Shown one piece after another: positions 43,392 through 52,643 of a stretch of 64,000 bases of DNA (position 1 is its first letter; each line of letters starts with the position of its first letter). Source of the DNA: Sciurus carolinensis. Its lineage: Eukaryota > Chordata > Mammalia > Rodentia > Sciuridae. The notes beneath the pieces are model-generated. The model was not told the DNA's origin. It was given only the letters and a program-made list of their open reading frames with translations, and did no database searches. The translations under genes and the position numbers were made by a program. The stretch is from positions 15,397,084 to 15,461,083 of the forward strand of contig NC_062216.1 of the NCBI RefSeq assembly GCF_902686445.1. The letters are read 5' to 3'.

Positions 43392-46300
43392 AGAACAGAG
43401 AATTTAGAAGAGAACCTAGTGCAAAATACTTGGGAGGGCAGAGGAGGGAGGGAACGGTGAGGTGGTGGCTGGTGGGCACAGGGGATGTTTCAGGCTGGAG
43501 TTGGTTGGCGGGGAGCATCTGCAGTGGTACAGCCTCCGTGAAGGTTCGGGAGCAGTGAGTCTTGAGCTGGCATGTGTCCTGGTGCCTGTCCTGGGTAGGG
43601 AAGCCCTCCTCCCACTGCCCCTTCCCCTTTTTGGTGGCAGCTGACCTCCAGGTGCGCTTATGTCTGGGTCAGCATGGAGCCCTTTCATGACCTGCTCCCC
43701 CTTCAGGCCACCCTAATGCGGTTCCTGCTCAGAAATGGAAGGGGACAGCCCCTGCTTCTGTTTTACCGCAGCCTTTTTTATGACTTCACCATGCCAGGCT
43801 TGGGGTTGCAGTGTGACTCAGCCCTCAACCCTGGCCTCGGCTCAGCTGGGGCTGGCACGGGCCCACCCCAGCCTGCACCTCTCTGCCGTCCATCAGCTTT
43901 GCTAGCTTGGATCATCTCTGATTGAATGGCTCTGTGGTGGCCCTGCTGGGAGTCATGGGAGTCATGGGAACCCATAACGATAGAGGGGTCCCTGAATGTG
44001 GGCAGGGACGGAAGCCAAGGCCTGGTGGGGAGGAGACTGTGTACCCTGGATACATCCTGGAGAGAAGTAAGATGGTTCTCCTTGTTTCTGCCCCCCTCTA
44101 TCCCTCTTCTTTCCTTGGGGAAGCCTTAGAGACCCACAGAGATGGCAGCCTGTTGGGGATCCACTCGGGTATCTGGACTGGAAGTATGCTCCAAGATCTC
44201 CTTCCCAAACCTAGGGGACGGGAGGTCTGGAGTGGGCAGTGATTTGTCCATGGCCCTGCAACCCCGTCGGTGGCTGAGCAGGGCTGGGAATGGGCCCCCG
44301 GCCCCTGTGCTGACTCTCCTCAGATCTGCTCCCCGCAAAGGGTCTTCCCATGGTGGGCTGGATGTGGGGTTGAGGAGCTCTGGTTCCTGCTGTGGGCTGC
44401 CGGGCAGAGATGCGGAGCCAGGAGTGGTGCGGCCCCGAGTTGACCCTGTGTCCAGTTTTGACGTAGCTTCAGGTCCTGCCCTCAGCTTCTGCCTCTGTGG
44501 CCCTCTCTCTGATGGTCTTGTTGGTCTGGGGTTCTCTGGAACTCGGAGAACACTTGGTGAAGTTGGAGGTGGTCTCTTCTGGGCCATGTGCACCTTGGGG
44601 GAACGTCCTCGCCTTGCTCTTCACCCCATTGGCTCAGAGAGCGGGAACCTGGGAGACAGCCAGGCTCGGACCCTCATCCAAAGCCTTTGTTTCTGAAGCC
44701 CAGGAGGCTGCCCAGGGCACGGGCCACAGATGAGTGAGCAAGACGTTGGCCCTGGGCACCTGCCATCTCCTCTGAGTGAGACGTTCCTTCCCCTCCCCGC
44801 CCCTCTGCCTGGTGAGCCCTGGTCACAGGTTCGCTCTTGGGGTGGTCATCCCTGATTCTGCCATGCAAAGTTGCCCTCCGCCTTACTCCCTCATCAGAAG
44901 ATGTGCTTCCCTCTGCCCTACTGGGCCAGTGTCCTTGGAGGCCTTGATGGCTCTGCCACCCGCTTCTGTGTCACCTCAAACAAGGAGTGTACAGGGCCTG
45001 GCGTGGAGACGGTGCCCAGCGTGGGTTGGAGGACAGAGCCAGGAGTCCACAGTGCATTTGTCTGCAGGCTTACTGAGGTCCCCTGGCAGAGGCTGGGGGC
45101 TTTAGGCTCTCCCGAAGCTCCCCTGCTGGGTGCCCTCGGGTGCACTAGGTGGGCGGGTCGGGGGAAGGATGGTTTCCTATCCGGGATACAGGAAGCTTGG
45201 TCACAAGGCTGTTTGGTCTCGTGGCAGGACCTGGACCAGAGCGGTGTGGTGGGGACCTGGGAAGGCTGGTGGCGGGTTAGGGCTCCGCCTGGCCATGGCC
45301 TGCTCCCGCCATCCCTGACACTCCCCTTGGGTTGCTTTGGGCCCAGAATGCCAGTCTCATCAGGTCCCTTTCCGAGGGCTGGGAGACCTAGTGACATGCG
45401 TCCCCTTTGCTCTCCTAGTCTCCGCCAGCCACTCTCCAATCCTTCACTTGTTGCTGCCAGTCATCTTGGGACAATAAAAATGAGTTTGGAGGGGTTGCCA
45501 TAGGGCCCCTTGCCTCGCACTGAGGCAGATTTAGCAGCCAGCAGCCAGTGCCCTCCTCCCATCCTCTGCTGCCTGGATGGGTCTCTTACCCAGTACACAG
45601 ACCTGTGGATGCCAGAGCATGGGGCCCAGTGGCCGTTAGTGTGTGCGTGCGTGTGTCCATGTACACTCTAACTGCGGGTCACTCTAACCTGGGCACTGAG
45701 GCCGACAAGCTTGATCAGCCATTTCCTGGTCCTTGGGCCAGGAGGCCCTGCTCAAGTGATCACGAGGGTGAAGGCGGCTGGCATGAGAGAATGAATAAAG
45801 CAAGACTCGGGGAGGAAGGGACGGCTTTAGCCCAGGGCTGATGGACAGGAAGCCTGATGCCAGGCCTGGAAGAATCGGGCTTGGCTCGTGCAGCTGTGGA
45901 GCTGGGGTTGGAGTGGCTGAGGGCGTCCCAGGAAGAGGGCCAGCAGGAGCCAGGACGCAGGACAGCAGAGCCCTACTGTGGGAGAGTCACCTGAGAGCAG
46001 ATGGGGGTTGGCTGGCAAGGGAGAGCGACTGGAGGGTCAGGGCCCTGGTTTTGGAAATTGAAAAATATTCGATCCTTTGTGTTTGGGAAAGGAGGGATAG
46101 AAAGAGGGTGGGGACAGGGAGTGGAGGGGGAGGAAGAGGTGACAGTCACTGGGTGTGGGTGTGTGTGGGAGGGAGGGGCTGGGGGACAGGCTCACAGGGT
46201 ATAGATGACAGAGGCCAGGGTTTGGTGGTAGGGCCAGGGACAGGAGCGAGGGACTCAGGAGAGATCTGGCCAGCAGGACAGCACTGGACTTAGTAGCACC

Positions 46301-47454
46301 TGGGTCAGGCCAGTGAGACTCTGGGACAGCCAGACTGGACTTTGGAGGTGGATGGGGAGAGAGGTGGGCAAGGCAGAGGAGGAAGACTGTGTCTTTCCAA
46401 CTTCCTGGCATGGAAGCTTTTCTGGGAGAAACTTCTAGAAGGATGAAGCTTGCCTTGTTGCTGTCCTGATTCATGGCCATGCCCCTTCTCTAGTGCTAAC
46501 TGCACCTGTCACTTCTTTCATGCTTCTGATGCCCCCATAGTGCAGCCCATGGGGACCAGCTCTTCCCAAGTTGTCCCTCTGCTGGGCTCCACGTCACAGG
46601 ATTGCTGTTAGAATCCCTGGGTCCTGCCATCCCAGCAGCCTGGGCCTGTTGCCTTTGGAACACAGTCATTTACACACCCGGAGTCTATCTCAAGAGTATG
46701 AGAGGCTCAGCACAGGGTCAGGGACTTGAGTTACCCAAGCACAAGTTGCACAGGGAGAGCTGGGCTCGGGGGCAGCCTTGAGGGGACTATGTCCTCAGAG
46801 AGCTGTCCCCGGCCTGGAGCCTTAGGGAAGGATGGCAGCTTCCCCCCACCCCCCCAGATATTTAACTGGCCTGGAGGCGACTGTGGGGAGGTTTATCTCT
46901 GTTAGGGTGTGAGCCCCTCAAGGGCAGGGCTGAGACCCACTGGGGAGAAGGGCATCCCCAACTGGAGAGGAAGGGAGGCAGTGGTCTGAGCATTAGATGG
47001 TGGCCTTTCTTTCTGTACTCCCCTCCCCTATTCCACTTCCAGAAAATTCAACAGCTGGTTGGACACGCCCACTGTTCCCTGTCTAGGAGTGGCCAGGTCT
47101 CAGGTTAACTGTGCGGGAGGTTAATGCAGCCTTTGCTTCTTCTCTGCTTTGTGGAAGTCAGGAGGAATGGGGACTTCCCAAGCCCTTTGCCTCTCCAGCT
47201 GTCATCTGTGGCAAAGAGGCTGGAGGAGGTGGAGGAGAGAGCAGGAGCCCGCCCTGTCACTCATCCCTGGCAGGCCCCAGGCTGCTGGCTTACCGAGGTT
47301 TCACCTTATCCTCTGCCTTCTTCACAGCTTTGTTCCTGGGCCCTGCCTTGGGGTGCACAGCTCTGCTTGGCTTACTTTCTGCTTTGTGCAGTGAGCAGTG
47401 AGCCTTAGTTTTGTGGGGAGCTATGTCCTGTGTGCAGTATCCCTGGCTTAGTGA

Positions 47455-47530
47455 AGCACAGTTGTCTATCTGTCTTTTATAGATGAGGAAACTGAGGCAC
47501 AGTAGGCTTGCCCTGGGCAGAACCAGGACT
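47455..47530 (-). mobile_element. MIR SINE fragment, antisense
   Basis: Short copy with ttttatagatgaggaaactg at 47474-47493 followed by aggcacagtaggcttgccct. Only the central part is present. Confidence 0.65.
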
Positions 47531-49324
47531 TGGGTACAGGGCAGTGGCCTCTTGAGCTTTTGCTTCTCATTCTGTTTCTGGGCTGCCTTGGATCAAGGGG
47601 TTGTCCTGTGGGTCCCAAGGGCTAGGACCCTTCACTGAGAAAATTCTATAAACCAGAGGTCTCAGCACTTGACTTGGAGCATCTGCTCAGGGCAGCAAGG
47701 ACAATCCTGCTGGGTCCCCTGAGCTCCCTGGGTGTGGCGGTCAGCCCTGGAGGCCTGCAGAACCGGACATCCATAGGTTCAGAAGGACTCTGGCTCTCAT
47801 TTTTCCTGTGTGGTATTTGTCGATCCCCACTCCTCTCTCCTGTCCTGGGAGGAACCTGACAGGGCCTGCTCATTCTGGGGAGCAGGATCCAAGCCTAGGC
47901 CAGTGCTCCGGAGGACATCGGCATTCAGATTTTATCTCCACACACCTGGCTGGGCTTGGGGCTCAGATGCTTTGCGGGCTTCTCCGTGTGGGTTGACCTT
48001 GGCATAGAACCCAACTGAACTGACATTGTCTAGGTCTGCCTTTGACCCTGGGCCTGCCCGAGAGCTGGTGGGCATCATCACACAATGTTGTACTGGCTCC
48101 ACCTTAAAGGCCAGCTAGATTTGTCATTTTCTCAAAACAAAAAATTTTTTTTAAGCTCTAGACTTCAAAAACAATTTTGCACATCACTCCAGTATAAGAC
48201 AAAGAGCAGCAGTTTTGATTGAAAATGGGGCTGTCTGCCTCTGGGATTCCACATGGACTCCATATTCAGTGAGCACTGTAGGAAGTGAGACACAGGGACA
48301 AGACAGGGACAGAACAGGCCAGCCACCCCTGACGGTTACAGCAGGAAGCCAGAAAGGGCATCAGTAGCTGCTAGATCGTATGTATCACAGGTGGGGATGG
48401 ATATAAATGACTGAGGATTGGTGACGGGGTGGGGAAGGACAGGTGGGCTGCAGTGATGACAGCATGACCTCTGAGGTGGGGCAGGCGTGGTGTTCTGTCC
48501 CTGCAGTGGCCTCCCACATCCCTGGCTGCAGTTGGGCCACGCCCTGAGAAGGAGAATCTAGTGGTTGGGAGGACCGTGGGGAGCATGTCCATGGAGGGAA
48601 GCAGCTTGGGGGTTGGCCAGGCCATCTCCTGCACCTGGAGACGCTGGTACCTGGTCTTGAATAGGACCCTCCAGGGTTGGGTCTGGTTCCATTCCTGCAG
48701 TGCTAATCACCACTTTTCTGTCTCCACCACTGGCAGTGACTGCTCTTGGCTGGGGTCTCTGTGTGACAGCTGGGGCCTTGTTTAGCTGACCAGATGCCTG
48801 GGTGGTCGATTGCCTACGACGTCCAAAGAATTATTGATACTTTTGGCCAAGAGTCGTGATTTAGGCATAATTTCTTGGGCTTCCCAGTTGCTCCTGGCAG
48901 CCAGAGCTTCCCCACAAGTGCCCTGGGAACTAAGCCTTTGGAAGCACCATATCCCCAGCTGGTTCCCATGGATGGCTCTCATGATGATGGTAACAAAGCA
49001 CTGTTCTTCACGCATGCTCTGTGGTCCTGCTTCCAAGTAGTTGTGCCAGGGCAGAGAATCCTGGAATGACCATGATGCCAATCTTTCCTTCTCACTCTTC
49101 ATCTTGTCTACAGAGTTCCCAGGTGCTGCACATCTGTTTGGGAGTGAAATGGCCTGGCGCAGTTGCCAGATGTCCAGCTAACATGTACCAGTGGCAGACA
49201 TCACTAATCAATCACAGTTTTCTCTCTCCTGAGCCCAGATGAGGGCTCATGATCTTTTTCTACAGAGCCTTCCAGCACTGATGGCAAATAACAGGAGCTG
49301 GCTCTTGAAAGCCATCTCTGGTCT

Positions 49325-49480
49325 GATGCTTTCATTCATTTATTCATTCATGCGTGCATGCATCTAGTAAAACATTAATTGAGTTGTGAGCCAAACATGG
49401 CTCAATGCAAGGAAAGGAGACGTGGTCCCTGCCTTTGCGGAGCTCCGAGTATGCAGACAGACGTGCAGATGACTGGTTCC
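49325..49480 (-). mobile_element. L2 LINE fragment, antisense
   Basis: Begins in attcatttattcattcatgc and continues through a gaaaggagacgtggtccctg run at 49413-49432 and cctttgcggagctccgagta. This is the reverse order of an L2 3' end including its attcatt-type terminus. Confidence 0.65.
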
Positions 49481-49735
49481 TACAGAATGCCGTGAACTGG
49501 ACAGCACGATTTAGAGCTTGGTTCCCCAGGAGCCCTGAGAAGCCAGGATCTAATTGATGAGGGCTTCAGGGATGCAGGGGCCTTCCTGCTGCGTGGGACT
49601 GGGCAGCGATCTTTATTATGCACCTTCAGCTTTACAATGCCAACAGTGAGTGGCAGGGCCTTATCCAAGTTGCTCGTCAAAGCTAGGGCAGAAAAAGCAT
49701 GGTGACCTGGCCTAACGAGTGCCTTCTCTCTACAG

Positions 49736-49789
49736 GAGCAGGGACTGAAGGCCAATAACTCCAAAGAGTTAAGCCTGTGCTTCACAGAG
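49736..49789 (+). CDS. GFRA2: GFRA2 exon 8: 18-codon linker exon with N-glycosylation site
   Basis: Encodes residues 407-424, EQGLKANNSKELSLCFTE, all in whole codons (phase 0 at both ends). Asn413 in N-N-S is the second C-terminal N-glycosylation sequon of GFRA2, and a single cysteine follows, which may pair with the cysteine late in exon 7. One change (Leu for Met in ELSLCF) separates it from the human sequence I remember. Acceptor tctacag|gag, donor gag|gtgagt. The exon is only 54 bp, below the length usually favoured for exon definition, but both splice sites are strong. Its symmetry means skipping would remove 18 residues without a frameshift. Confidence 0.97.
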
Positions 49790-50677
49790 GTGAGTGGTGC
49801 CGAAAGGGGGAGGGTGGAGGAGACTGGCCTTCCTAGTGCCCCAGAGGGCTTTTTCCTAGTGAGCCTTGAAATCAGAACCCCAGAACCCCCTTGCTGGGTC
49901 GTCTGCTCTTTCGGCCCCCACCTGGACCTGAGTGGGCACTCACTTTGCTCGGGTGGGTGTGGGGGAGTACAGAGGCTTCAGTCAGGGCCTGCGTTGTCTC
50001 CTTGGGAGAGGGGAGTAGCTTTCCAAGCAGAGGCCCTCCCACGCTTTGCTTATCTTTAAGGCAAATGTGTCGAGCACTGTTCAGCACTGGTCCTGTGACA
50101 TTTATTAGATACAGAGATGGAAAAGGACACCGTCCCTTCCTTAAAGAACCCCCCTGCATAGGAGTGTATATGTGCCTTGTAGATCTACCATGGTAGCTTA
50201 GGTGAGAAGAAAGTGTGGTGAAAAATTCTGCAGAAGAGAGCGGCTCAGTCAGAGATGTGCTGGGAAGGCTTCCTGGAGGAGGGATTTCAGGAATTGGGAG
50301 AACATGGCTTCCCCTCCCTGCCTTTCCTCTCCTCTCCAGAGGCAGGTCCTTGGGGACCTTGGAGCTTCTCCCTGGGGTCTTAGACCCTCTCCCTCCTCAT
50401 GGGATGCACATCCTCCTTCCGGGTCCTGAAGCAGGGAGACATAACCTGTTTTCTGGGGACTTCTGCTCACCTGCCCCAACCTGAGGGCTGGGAGCCCGGC
50501 AGGGACAGAGCATCACTTTGTTCCTACCCTACCCTGCCCTGTGGAAGCCTGGCTCTGCCTTCAGAGCATAAGGGAGGGTCTCTGGTGGCCAGGGAGGGTG
50601 GACTGGAGGAGACTGGCGCCCAGCCCACTGACAGAACCTTTTTGTTTTCTCTGTCTTCCTTTCTGCGGTGGACGCAG
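49790..50677 (+). other. GFRA2: GFRA2 intron 8 (888 bp)
   Basis: Phase 0. Donor gtgagt. The acceptor region has a good pyrimidine run (about 50639-50665) but the last bases, gcggtggacgcag, are purine-rich, so the AG lies about 12 bases after the tract. Contains an antisense L2 fragment (50045-50305). Confidence 0.93.
50045..50305 (-). mobile_element. L2 LINE fragment, antisense
   Basis: Contains gtcgagcactgttcagcact near 50068-50087, agatacagagatggaaaagg at 50108-50127, and tgggaaggcttcctggagga at 50261-50280, in reverse L2 order. Diverged. Confidence 0.55.
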
Positions 50678-50800
50678 CTCACGACGAATATCATCCCAGG
50701 GAGCAACAAGGTGATCAAACCTAACTCAGGCCCGAGCAGAGCCAGACCGTCGGCTGCCTTGACCGCGCTCCCCTTCCTGTTGCTGAAATGGGCCTTGTAG
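50678..50800 (+). CDS. GFRA2: GFRA2 exon 9: GPI-attachment signal and stop
   Basis: Encodes residues 425-464 and TAG at 50798-50800. LTTNIIPGSNKVIKPNSG is the end of the mature protein. NSGPS contains the small residues suited to GPI transfer, followed by a polar spacer (RARPS) and a hydrophobic tail, AALTALPFLLLKWAL, which is cleaved when the GPI anchor is attached in the ER. The tail differs from the human form I recall (LTVLSVLMLKLAL) but keeps the hydrophobic profile, with an unusual Trp near the end. Acceptor gacgcag|ct. The total length reached with this stop is 464 codons, exactly the family length. A long antisense open frame overlaps this exon and its UTR but is considered a compositional artefact. 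Confidence 0.97.
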   Translation, partial: LTTNIIPGSNKVIKPNSGPSRARPSAALTALPFLLLKWAL

Positions 50801-51998
50801 GCCCTGGGACCCTGTCTCAAGATTTCTACCAACTACACAGATGAGAACTCCCGCCCAACCAAGTGGAAACGCTCCCAGACACACACACCCCCCTTGCAAA
50901 AAAATCCCCCCGCCTTGTCTCTGAACCTGTCTCCTCCCAGGTTCCTTCTCGGGAGAAGTTTTTCTAAACCCAACAGACCAGCAGGTGGGGAGCCCGAGAG
51001 CTGGCCCGAAGGCCCCCTGGCTTCCGGGACACTCTGCCCCAGTGGGGTACAAGGCTCTAGAAACGCCCGTCACTGTCTCCTGGTGTTTTTCTCTCTGGAC
51101 CCTTCTGAAGCAAGAGACCACGCTGAGACCCCCACTGCCGAAGGGACTTGTGCTGTGCCCAATGCCGGCTGGGGACAGGACGGTGGCAGCTGCTCTGGAG
51201 CTGCCCACTCTGGGAACCTGCTGGGGGCCCAGCAGAGGGCCTTGGTCACTGGGGGAAGTGGAGCTGGCCACAGGCCTCCGGTTGGGCCCTGTCAGCCCTC
51301 GTCTTGGCTTCAAAGATGGAGATGGCTTGTCCTCCCTCACGGTGTGTGGTGTGGAGCCCCCATGCTGGGCTGGGTCCTCCTGGCTGTGGTACGCGTGGGG
51401 CCCGGGCCTCTCAGCCTGCCTGGGCCATCCCCTGCAGGGAGGGGCCGAGCCCTGGGCACCGGCTGCAGAGTGCAGCTTCCTCCTTGGAATCAGGAGTTTT
51501 GAAGTCAAAGAGAAATGATGCTTCGTTGGCTTTTTCGGTTTCTCGTGGTTCCATTTGGCGGGTCTTCCCTTAAGGGACCACTGAAGGGGGCAGAAGAGGC
51601 CACAGTGGGACGTGTGTCTGCAACACTCTGGTCTCTCAAGCTCGCTCCTTCTCTCCCCCTCCCCACCTCCACCCCTTCTCCTCGTTTCCGAGATATCCGT
51701 CGACTGTGTACATACGAGGCTTCTTTCTCTCCATGTGTGTATATACACGTCCACGTACCTATATCCTGTGCTTTCCTTTTTCTTTCCTTTTTTTAAGAAA
51801 CAAAACTATCGAATAATACCCCACAGATGAGCGAAAATGTATTATTGTAAAGTTTATTTTTTTTAATAATGTTGTCTATAAAGGGAAAAAAGGAAATCGA
51901 CCCCAGGGCCCCGCTCCAGTTGGGCTGACGGGCCGTGGCGGGGACTCCTGACGCGCATTCACGCTTAACCAAGGCTCCAATAAAAGTACTAGGAAGCA
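50801..51998 (+). other. GFRA2: GFRA2 3' untranslated region
   Basis: About 1.2 kb from the stop to the predicted cleavage site, after AATAAA at 51979-51984. The first 1 kb is GC-rich. The last 200 bases turn AT-rich with a U-rich block (tttattttttttaataatg at 51853-51871), a possible binding site for U-rich-element RNA proteins. No repeat was recognised. The end is an estimate from the signal spacing. Confidence 0.8.
51979..51984 (+). promoter_or_regulatory. GFRA2: Polyadenylation signal AATAAA of GFRA2
   Basis: Canonical hexamer with a CA at 51997-51998 as likely cleavage point and GT-rich sequence downstream (ttgcctgtgcc, then gtgtgtatgagtgtgtc near 52097). It is the only canonical hexamer found after the stop before about 53 kb. 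Confidence 0.85.
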
Positions 51999-52608
51999 AG
52001 TTGCCTGTGCCTCACTGCCCTGTGCCTTCGCCGCTCCGTGTTCCTGGCCCCTGCTGCCTGCTGGGTGTTCCCGGTGGGGCTGGAAACATTCCTGCGCGTG
52101 TGTATGAGTGTGTCTACTTGGGTCCCCCCGTGCGTCTCGTCCACGTGTGCCAGAGTGAGCCGGTAGATGATGGTCCGTGGGGATGATTTCACACTTGCAG
52201 GCTCGAGGGTCTCAGCCATGCTGTCGTGGGCTCTTGATCTCTCCTACCTTGCCTTCCTGTCAGTTTGAATGCCTGTTGCTTCCTAACTGGGAGAGAATGA
52301 AGGGAGAGGTAGCCTTAGGGAGGGAGAGATGGCTTGTTGTCCCCTTAGATATGGTTTTGTTTTCAGGCACCTGGTGGCTGTGTCTGTCTTGTGTGCCGTG
52401 GAGGGTGTCTCTCCCTGGGACCCCTGGTCTGCTCCAGGTATGTGGTGGACCTGGCCTCCTGGTTCCCACCAGAGAGGGAAGACCGCCATCAGTGTTTGAG
52501 TCCGTCCTTCCCTCTGTTTGCACCCAGCCTGCCTGGACACTGGGCCTGCCACGTTCTTCAGATTCTCCCTGGAGAGTGGCAGGAGGAGGGCGTACTCGTG
52601 TGCACAAA

Positions 52609-52610
<2 letters not shown>

Positions 52611-52642
<32 letters not shown>
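52611..52642 (+). repeat. (TG)n microsatellite
   Basis: Sixteen uninterrupted TG units followed by a cacacgagtgcgcgtgtg tail of alternating purine-pyrimidine. About 600 bp past the GFRA2 polyadenylation site. Confidence 0.97.

Positions 52643-52643
<1 letters not shown>

Larger units (their letters stand above)
42533..49735 (+). other. GFRA2: GFRA2 intron 7 (7.2 kb)
   Basis: Phase 0. Donor gtgagg; acceptor gccttctctctacag at 49721-49735. Contains MIR relics (42790-42990, 47455-47530), a CA microsatellite (43353-43387) and an L2 fragment (49325-49480). An AATAAA occurs at 45474-45479 inside it. Nothing else was recognised in 43400-47400 or 47550-49300, which is GC-rich unique sequence with many short chance open frames. 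Confidence 0.9.
1..51998 (+). other. GFRA2: GFRA2 gene, 3' two thirds (partial)
   Basis: Six plus-strand exons splice into one continuous reading frame equal to residues 148-464 of the GDNF family receptor alpha-2. The joins fall at 2193/39555, 39664/40288, 40428/42360, 42532/49736 and 49789/50678. Each intron begins GT and ends AG, and the phases (2, 1, 1, 0, 0) match at every join. The summed coding length gives exactly the 317 residues needed to complete a 464-residue protein, so no exon is missing between 1839 and the stop. GFRA2 is a GPI-anchored cell-surface protein that binds neurturin and presents it to RET in neurons. The promoter, signal peptide and domain D1 are upstream of this window. 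No frameshift or premature stop is seen, so this looks like the functional locus rather than a pseudogene. Confidence 0.97.

Noticed and set aside
50726..51754. 342-codon open frame on the minus strand over exon 9 and the 3' UTR
   Set aside because: It lies antisense to the GFRA2 coding end in GC-rich sequence where stops are rare. It has no recognisable domain, and its reading frame overlaps a proven coding exon. Codon constraint belongs to the plus strand.
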